Assembly (NCBI GenBank): GCA_031979385.1
Contig: DALZEF010000008.1
Coordinates: 1 to 64,000 of the forward strand
From: Timonella sp031979385
GTDB taxonomy: Bacteria > Actinomycetota > Actinomycetes > Actinomycetales > Cellulomonadaceae
DNA length: 64,000 nucleotides
Direction: 5' to 3'
Made by a program: the position numbers and the translations under genes. How positions within the stretch are numbered: the stretch's first letter is position 1; every line of letters starts with the position of its first letter. This document shows positions 59,046-64,000 of the stretch, piece by piece. The notes below the pieces were generated by a model. It was not told the DNA's origin, did no database searches, and saw only the letters and a program-made list of their open reading frames with translations.

Positions 59046-60341
59046 TTAGAACACCCACGAGCTCATCGGGGCGTGCGGCCAACCAAACGCCGTCGATGCT
59101 GTGGCAAGTGCGCGCGGGTTCACTGCGCGTACAAGGCCCGCCGAGGCCAGTGAGCTGAGCGATGTTCCGCCCAGATACACGGCACCAAGGTCACGGATGT
59201 CGAGGGTAATATCCGGTGCCTCATCGGTGCGTTCCACGGTCGGTGTTCGCGAACCACTTGGGCCGTCGAATGCGGACGCCGTGAGTTTCCAGCGTCCGGC
59301 GTTCGATTCGATCAGGGTGTCGGCCACCTCCAACACAACCTCGACGTCGCACGCATACTGTCGGCCTTCGAGCGCGGTTCTGAGGTCGATGACTCGTGCC
59401 CACACGTTGTCGACGTGGTGCATTTTGATCGAACGGTTGTTTTCAAGGCGAGTGATGATTGGGTCATCAACCGGCAGCATGAACGAGCTGGTGTAGCCGG
59501 TCAGATCGAAATCCGTGATGACAGACCACAGTTTGCGCGATGCAGCGGGGTCGAGTGCGACGACCTCGTTGGTTGCTACGTGCCCGTTGGGCCCAGCGTC
59601 TTCCCATGACAGTTCCCGGTGGAACTTGGTGTATCCAACGGGTTCCGTACCCCGCATGATCAGGACTATCCGGGTCACCTCGCGGGTGTTGGGCGGCGGG
59701 GTCACGGTGTGTAAGCGGGTGCGCATCTCGTTGGTTTCGCGGGTGGCCCAACCGGGGCGGTTGAGTCCCGTCCCGTTGACATTGTGCCCTGCGCGGGCGT
59801 GGAGGTCCTCAATGATGGGCAGGTGGGTGTCACGGTCGAACAGTTCGATGCGGACGGTGAGTTCGTCTCCGTTACCTGTCTCAAGGAGTGGGCGCTGCGT
59901 GGCACCGCGGGGAATACGGCACCTTACGTCGTAGGCTGCCCGACCGTAACCGAAACGTCCGTAGATGCCTGGTTCTGCTGCGAACAACACGGAGATGGAT
60001 TCGTTGCGCTCTATACAGTCCGCGAAGTGTCGTTCGATGATCGCCCGCAGGAGACCTTTGCGGCGATGCTGTGGGTGGACGCCAACCCACGACAGGCCAG
60101 ATGCCGGCAGGGTCGCTCCTGGAACATTGAACTGTGCGAAGGCGTATGAGGTGTGAAATGCGGCGATCTGCTGGTTCGGATCGCGTACCACCACAGAGCG
60201 TTCGTCTGGGAACGGCTGGGTCTGCTGGAGAAATGCGTCGAGCGTTTGCGTGCTGGGGAATGCCCATTGATCGAATTCGTAGACGTCCCTCTTGTCTTGG
60301 GGCGTCATGGTGGTCACAGTGAAGTCTTGCGGAAATGGCAT
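59046..60341 (-). CDS. Eis-like GNAT acetyltransferase
   Basis: 431 residues in the three-part Eis layout: GNAT domain with LSWVGVHPQHRRKGLLRAIIERHF near residue 87, a second GNAT-like domain, and a C-terminal SCP2-like domain ending GWPHAPMSSWVF, whose last Phe carboxylate is catalytic in Eis. Eis enzymes acetylate several amines, including aminoglycosides, in mycobacteria; the natural substrate here is unknown. Confidence 0.88.
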   Translation of the reverse strand: MPFPQDFTVTTMTPQDKRDVYEFDQWAFPSTQTLDAFLQQTQPFPDERSVVVRDPNQQIAAFHTSYAFAQFNVPGATLPASGLSWVGVHPQHRRKGLLRAIIERHFADCIERNESISVLFAAEPGIYGRFGYGRAAYDVRCRIPRGATQRPLLETGNGDELTVRIELFDRDTHLPIIEDLHARAGHNVNGTGLNRPGWATRETNEMRTRLHTVTPPPNTREVTRIVLIMRGTEPVGYTKFHRELSWEDAGPNGHVATNEVVALDPAASRKLWSVITDFDLTGYTSSFMLPVDDPIITRLENNRSIKMHHVDNVWARVIDLRTALEGRQYACDVEVVLEVADTLIESNAGRWKLTASAFDGPSGSRTPTVERTDEAPDITLDIRDLGAVYLGGTSLSSLASAGLVRAVNPRALATASTAFGWPHAPMSSWVF

Positions 60342-60406
60342 GGGTTAAGACCATCAGTTTCTTAGGTGCAGTGCGATTGTTTTTTGCTGCTGTGCAGCGC
60401 TTTGAT

Positions 60407-61471
60407 TTACGACGAGATGGTCGCGTTCGCCTGCATCAGCGCGGTCACGGCACTGTGGTCGCCCTGGATGAGAATGGATGTGACGGCAGTGTTCTCCCAT
60501 CGTTTGAGCCCTTCAGCGATTCTAGAGACCGGACCGACCAGCGCGACATCGTCGATCAACTCAAGGGGGATCAACTCGGCTGCCTTGGCCTTGTCGCTGG
60601 GACGACCGGTCTGATACAGGGCTGCCACATCGTCGCAAATCTCACCGTAACCGAGACGTTCCACCGCTGAGCGGTGGAAGTTAGCCGACTTGGCGCCCAT
60701 CCCGCCTATGTAGAGCGCGAAGAACGGGCGGATCGCGGCTAGTGCGTCGTCAAGGTTGTCGTGTGCGACCACGGGGACCGTGGCGCTGACCTCGAAGTGT
60801 TCGGCTGGGGAGAGGCCCGAGTCACGGCGGGCAAATCCGTCTGCGAGCAGGTCACGGAATTCCGCGTCAAGCCGTGGTGAATAGAAGAGTGGGAGCCAGC
60901 CATCGCAGATCTCAGCGGCCAAAGCGATGTTCTTTGGGCCTTCCGCAGCGAGATGAATCGGTAGATTCGTCCGTAATGGATGCACCGTGGACTTGAGGGC
61001 TTTACCCAACCCCGTCACACCCTCACCCGACTCGGGAGCGAGTGGCAACTGGTAGAAGCGTCCGTGCGCGGTCACCGGTGCTTCACGGCGGAAGGTCTGC
61101 CGCACAATGTCCACGTACTCGCGGGTCCTGGCAAGTGGCCGCGCATATGGCTGCCCATACCATCCCTCGACCACCTGCGGACCAGAGACGCCGAGTCCCA
61201 TGATGAACCGGCCACCGCTGAGGTGATCGAGCGTGATCGCCGCCATAGCGGCGGCGGTTGGCGTGCGAGCGCTCATCTGCATGACCGCGGTTCCTAGACG
61301 GATGTTCTTGGTCGCAGCTCCCCACCACGCGAGGGGAGTGAGTGCATCTGAACCGTAGGCCTCGGACGTCCAGAACGAATCGACCCCTGCGTCATCTGCC
61401 GCGATGATCGCCTGCTCAATGCCTGGCGGCGGTCCAGATTGCCAGTAGCCTGCGTTGATGCCAATGCGCAT
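60407..61471 (-). CDS. LLM-class (F420-type) flavin-dependent oxidoreductase
   Basis: 354 residues, luciferase-like TIM barrel: DAGVDSFWTSEAYGSDALTPLAWWGAATKNIRLGTAVMQM and RTPTAAAMAAITLDHLSGGRFIMGLGVSGPQVVEGWYG, then the IHLAAEGPKNIALAAEICDGWLP segment. Similar to mycobacterial F420-dependent LLM enzymes. GAGGGG precedes the ATG. Substrate unknown; the cofactor is inferred from the family. Confidence 0.9.
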   Translation of the reverse strand: MRIGINAGYWQSGPPPGIEQAIIAADDAGVDSFWTSEAYGSDALTPLAWWGAATKNIRLGTAVMQMSARTPTAAAMAAITLDHLSGGRFIMGLGVSGPQVVEGWYGQPYARPLARTREYVDIVRQTFRREAPVTAHGRFYQLPLAPESGEGVTGLGKALKSTVHPLRTNLPIHLAAEGPKNIALAAEICDGWLPLFYSPRLDAEFRDLLADGFARRDSGLSPAEHFEVSATVPVVAHDNLDDALAAIRPFFALYIGGMGAKSANFHRSAVERLGYGEICDDVAALYQTGRPSDKAKAAELIPLELIDDVALVGPVSRIAEGLKRWENTAVTSILIQGDHSAVTALMQANATISS

Positions 61472-61505
61472 ATGTGCCCCTCATCGTTGAAGTGTTGCAC
61501 CTAGT

Positions 61506-62480
61506 TTACGTGCGTGACCTCTCAACCAGGGTGTTGACGAGCCCTGCAGCCTCAGTGGAACGCTTCATCGTCACAACGAATCGGCGGTTCTGTGACAGTT
61601 TGAGTTCTAAGGCTTCCCCGCTGCGCAGGGTGATGCCAACGGTTCCGTCTAAACTGGTGCGCAACCCAAACCCTCCAAACTGTTTCATCGCATTCACGTG
61701 GGTCGTGTCCGCCTCGATGATCTCGTGCAGTGGAACCTCGCGTTTGATGAACTTCAGGGCAGACTTGACGCTTACACCTCTGTCATCAACCCGGATATCG
61801 AACACAGCGAAACCTGCGATAAGAACTAGAACCATCAGCGGAACAACGAGCATCGGCACAGCCTCAATCCGCAGAAGGGCGCCCGCCACAATGAGTGTGG
61901 TGGCTCCACCGACCCATATCATCGGCCAAGAAATCTCGCGGCTCACCCAAACGCCCGACTCAGTGTCCGAGAGTCGCTGCCGAGGTGCCGACTCGCTGGG
62001 GGTAGCCTGAACGGGAAGCGATGCGGGTTTGGGAAGCGCCCAAGCCAACAAAGTACCCAGCGCAACCCCGGTGATTGCACCTAGGGCAACGTACCCGAAG
62101 TGTTCGTCGAGTTGAGATGCATCCTCAAGCCCTCGGGCCGCATACGCGGTGGAGATCGGAATGGCAGCGAACAGAGCGCCCAAGAAGTTGTTGGTCACCA
62201 CTCCTACGCGCTGGGTGCTGATGTCTTTTCCAACCCAGGCGAAGAGAATGGTCATTCCGACCAGTAGCGGACCACCGATATATACCAGCGGCCACACTAG
62301 ATCCCCAAGTGTTCCAAAAGCGTCTGGCCCATTTGGCCCCCAGTGATGTGGAATCAGCGCTGGTAACTCGTCCTGCCACTGAAACGGAATGACGACACCC
62401 AATGACAGCATCGCCAAGGGGATTACCGCAGTGAACATCCAGAATCGGATGCTGAGGTGAGTAAAGCGAGATGTGGTCAT
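61506..62480 (-). CDS. DUF1648-type membrane protein of a YtrA-like operon
   Basis: 324 residues. DUF1648-like start (QDELPALIPHHWGPNGPDAFGTL), helices at about 12-32, 62-82, 98-115, 128-148, 185-205 and 210-230, then a cytoplasmic PH-like domain with VDDRGVSVKSALKFIKREVPLHEII. Start ATG overlaps the stop of the GntR gene by 4 bases, so the two form one unit. Confidence 0.75.
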   Translation of the reverse strand: MTTSRFTHLSIRFWMFTAVIPLAMLSLGVVIPFQWQDELPALIPHHWGPNGPDAFGTLGDLVWPLVYIGGPLLVGMTILFAWVGKDISTQRVGVVTNNFLGALFAAIPISTAYAARGLEDASQLDEHFGYVALGAITGVALGTLLAWALPKPASLPVQATPSESAPRQRLSDTESGVWVSREISWPMIWVGGATTLIVAGALLRIEAVPMLVVPLMVLVLIAGFAVFDIRVDDRGVSVKSALKFIKREVPLHEIIEADTTHVNAMKQFGGFGLRTSLDGTVGITLRSGEALELKLSQNRRFVVTMKRSTEAAGLVNTLVERSRT

Positions 62481-62830
62481 TTGAGTGCCTCCTTCACAAG
62501 GGCAAGGACGGTTTGCGAGGGGAGTTGGGCGTCTGCTGTGGCTAAGACCAACTGATCGATTGCGTTCAGCACAGATTCCGGGACCACTTCCGAGTGAGCG
62601 GTGACAAGGGCACCCCGTCCGCGACGAAGCTCAATATGCCCCTCGTCGCGGAGGATCTGGTAAGCATGCAATACGGTGTGTAGATTCACTTCGAGGGCTG
62701 CGGCTACTTGCCGAGCAGGCGGCAGTTTGTCACCGGGAACCAAATCACCGCGTGATACCGCGACACGGACCTGATGTGCGATCTGTTCAAAGATCGGTTC
62801 ACTTGACACGGTGTTAACTCGAAACAGCAT
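62477..62830 (-). CDS. GntR family regulator, YtrA subfamily
   Basis: 117 residues. Winged helix at residues 12-75 (EPIFEQIAHQVRVAVSRGDLVPGDKLPPARQVAAALEVNLHTVLHAYQILRDEGHIELRRGRG) with only a short C-terminal dimer helix, as in YtrA. Controls its own operon in related systems. ATG follows TAGTAT by 6 bases with no ribosome binding site; a palindrome lies just upstream. Confidence 0.92.
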   Translation of the reverse strand: MLFRVNTVSSEPIFEQIAHQVRVAVSRGDLVPGDKLPPARQVAAALEVNLHTVLHAYQILRDEGHIELRRGRGALVTAHSEVVPESVLNAIDQLVLATADAQLPSQTVLALVKEALK

Positions 62831-62836
62831 ACTTCA

Positions 62837-62842
62837 ATACTA
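62837..62842 (-). promoter_or_regulatory. Candidate -10 box of the YtrA-type operon
   Basis: TAGTAT on the minus strand, 6 bases (TGAAGT) before the ATG: leaderless pattern. Confidence 0.5.
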
Positions 62843-62868
62843 CTTGTTATATTTAAACTAAAACAAGT
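62842..62868. promoter_or_regulatory. Candidate YtrA-type operator
   Basis: ACTTGTT, 13-base AT-rich spacer, AACAAGT: perfect 7-base arms just upstream of the -10 box. Likely site for autoregulation. Confidence 0.5.
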
Positions 62869-62970
62869 TGAGGTGGTGTTCCCAACGCGGAATACAGGAA
62901 AACGGCTGCCCACGCCTAGGCGCAGACAGCCGTTGAACTTCCGGTCGTTGGGTGACCGCAAGACGGGGCG

Positions 62971-63633
62971 TCAGATGAAGATTGCGGGATCTTCGCAGTG
63001 GTCCACGAGAGGTGCTTCCTTTGGGCGGGTGCGGATCGTTGCAGGAACTCCAACGGCAACAGCGCCAGCTGGGATGTCCTTCACCACAACCGCGTTTGCG
63101 CCAACCTGAGCATTATCGCCAACCCAAATCGCGCCAAGCACCTTTGCCCCCGCGCCGATCACCACACCGTTACCAATGGTGGGGTGGCGCTTCCCATGAG
63201 TCATCGAGCGCCCGCCAAGCGTAACGCCGTGAAAAAGAGTCACGTCATCCCCAACGACCGCAGTCTCGCCGATCACGACACCCATGCCGTGATCGATGAA
63301 GATACGACGACCGAGAGTCGCACCCGGATGTATCTCGACTCCGGTCAGCGACCGCGTGAACTGCGAAGCGATACGTGCGAACAACTTGAATCCGGGGACA
63401 CGCCAGAGGCGGTGGTTGAACCGATGCGCCCACAGTGCATGCAACCCGGGGTAACCCAGGGCAATCTCTAGGGTGCTGCGCGCTGCGGGATCGCGCTCGC
63501 GGGCAGCGGCGAGGTCTTCCTTTAACATGCGATACGCATTCTTGAGAGAAGCCAACTCGGCAGCCTTTCCTAGAGAGTTCAGGTCATATGAGGTGTTGAA
63601 GGCTGATGTGGTGGGACAGCCAGCGAGAGTCAT
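62971..63633 (-). CDS. cysE: Serine O-acetyltransferase
   Basis: 220 residues. Makes O-acetylserine, the substrate of CysK. N-terminal helices with AARERDPAARSTLEIALGYPGLHALWAHRFNHRLW, then left-handed beta-helix repeats including HPGATLGRRIFIDHGMGVVIGETAVVGDDVTLFHGVTLGG (catalytic His). Short EpsC-type form. ATG 63633 gives about 35 extra N-terminal residues compared with relatives; ATG 63528 (MLKEDLAAARERDP) is a good alternative. Confidence 0.94.
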   Translation of the reverse strand: MTLAGCPTTSAFNTSYDLNSLGKAAELASLKNAYRMLKEDLAAARERDPAARSTLEIALGYPGLHALWAHRFNHRLWRVPGFKLFARIASQFTRSLTGVEIHPGATLGRRIFIDHGMGVVIGETAVVGDDVTLFHGVTLGGRSMTHGKRHPTIGNGVVIGAGAKVLGAIWVGDNAQVGANAVVVKDIPAGAVAVGVPATIRTRPKEAPLVDHCEDPAIFI

Positions 63634-63666
63634 AACCGATCATGACGCTCTTTGATTCCAACCGAA

Positions 63667-63709
63667 TACGGCTCTGCCGCCACGTGAGATACGCGGCGGC
63701 AGAGCCGTA
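63667..63709 (-). terminator. Terminator of cysK
   Basis: Perfect 15-bp stem TACGGCTCTGCCGCC with a 13-base loop just after the cysK stop, so cysE appears to be transcribed separately. Confidence 0.7.
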
Positions 63710-63720
63710 CCAGATTCTAC

Positions 63721-64000
63721 TCAGTCAAGCAGGTCTGCGTAGAGAATCGAGGAGAGGTAGCGCTCACCGAATGAAGGGATGATGACGACGATGGTCTTGC
63801 CATCGTTCTCCGGGCGCTGTGCAACCTGAAGTGCCGCGTTGATCGCTGCACCGGAGGAAATACCGACCAAGAGGCCTTCTTCCTTGGCGGCGCGGCGTGC
63901 GTATTCAACGGCTGTGTCGGCGTTGACGTCAATGACCTCGTCATAGATCTCGGTGTTCAGAATCTCAGGGACGAAGTTCGCGCCAATTCCCTGAATCTTG
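63721..64000 (-). CDS. cysK: Cysteine synthase CysK, C-terminal part (5' end outside window)
   Basis: The minus strand is open from the window edge and reads KIQGIGANFVPEILNTEIYD, VIDVNADTAVEYARRAAKEE, LLVGISSGAAINAALQVAQR and IVVIIPSFGERYLSSILYAD to TGA at 63721. These are the C-terminal motifs of O-acetylserine sulfhydrylase (QGIGAGFVP, GISSGAA). 93 codons visible. The upstream two thirds with the PLP lysine are outside. Confidence 0.94.
   Translation of the reverse strand, partial: KIQGIGANFVPEILNTEIYDEVIDVNADTAVEYARRAAKEEGLLVGISSGAAINAALQVAQRPENDGKTIVVIIPSFGERYLSSILYADLLD

Overview
The window reads as a chromosomal scaffold of a high-GC actinobacterium. Markers are an Rv1339-like phosphodiesterase next to murI, DUF2017, DUF3054 and DUF6636-like proteins, an Rv2466c-type mycothiol-dependent nitroreductase, an Eis-like acetyltransferase, an F420-type LLM oxidoreductase, a group II truncated haemoglobin and an actinobacterial Nei2-like glycosylase. 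Many genes have a TANNNT -10 box 6-8 bases before the start codon, the usual actinobacterial leaderless arrangement. I cannot fix genus or family. A 100-N scaffold gap lies at 15356-15455.

Layout. 0-7.6 kb is housekeeping: murI, an Rv1339-like hydrolase, rdgB, an ABC-F ATPase, a NUDIX protein, thioredoxin and trmB. 7.9-13.6 kb is accessory: a SWIM-protein remnant, a four-gene operon of overlapping genes with its own winged-helix regulator, and a decayed mobile element (frameshifted SSB, stop-interrupted DUF4913-like gene, serine recombinase without its catalytic domain) next to tRNA-Leu. 13.7-20.7 kb holds bcp, tRNA-Lys, dps, a YciO/Sua5 protein, an ATP-grasp protein, an ankyrin protein and a TetR/oxidoreductase pair. 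20.9-25.0 kb is a metal island: dead P-type ATPase, Crp/Fnr regulator, intact P1B-ATPase, HMA chaperone, and an integrase remnant beside tRNA-Arg. 25-32.5 kb has small membrane proteins, rnhA, map-orn, tRNA-His and a lipoprotein.

32.9-43 kb is the most distinctive block: two paralogous pairs of dynamin-like/YfjP-type GTPases enclosing an ssb gene and ettA, followed by two thioesterases and glbO. 45-48 kb carries PTS enzyme I divergent from separate EIIB and EIIA genes. 48-64 kb has mscS with a MORN-repeat protein, pepN, an Rv2466c-like protein, an unlinked 5S rRNA, pepO, rpiB, nei, eis-like, LLM, a YtrA-type operon, cysE and the end of cysK.

Between genes lie several families of short palindromic elements (three copies of 82-83 bp; two of 60 bp; two of 61 bp; two of 67 bp; two singletons) that resemble REP or MITE-like sequences and are the main structure left unexplained by genes.
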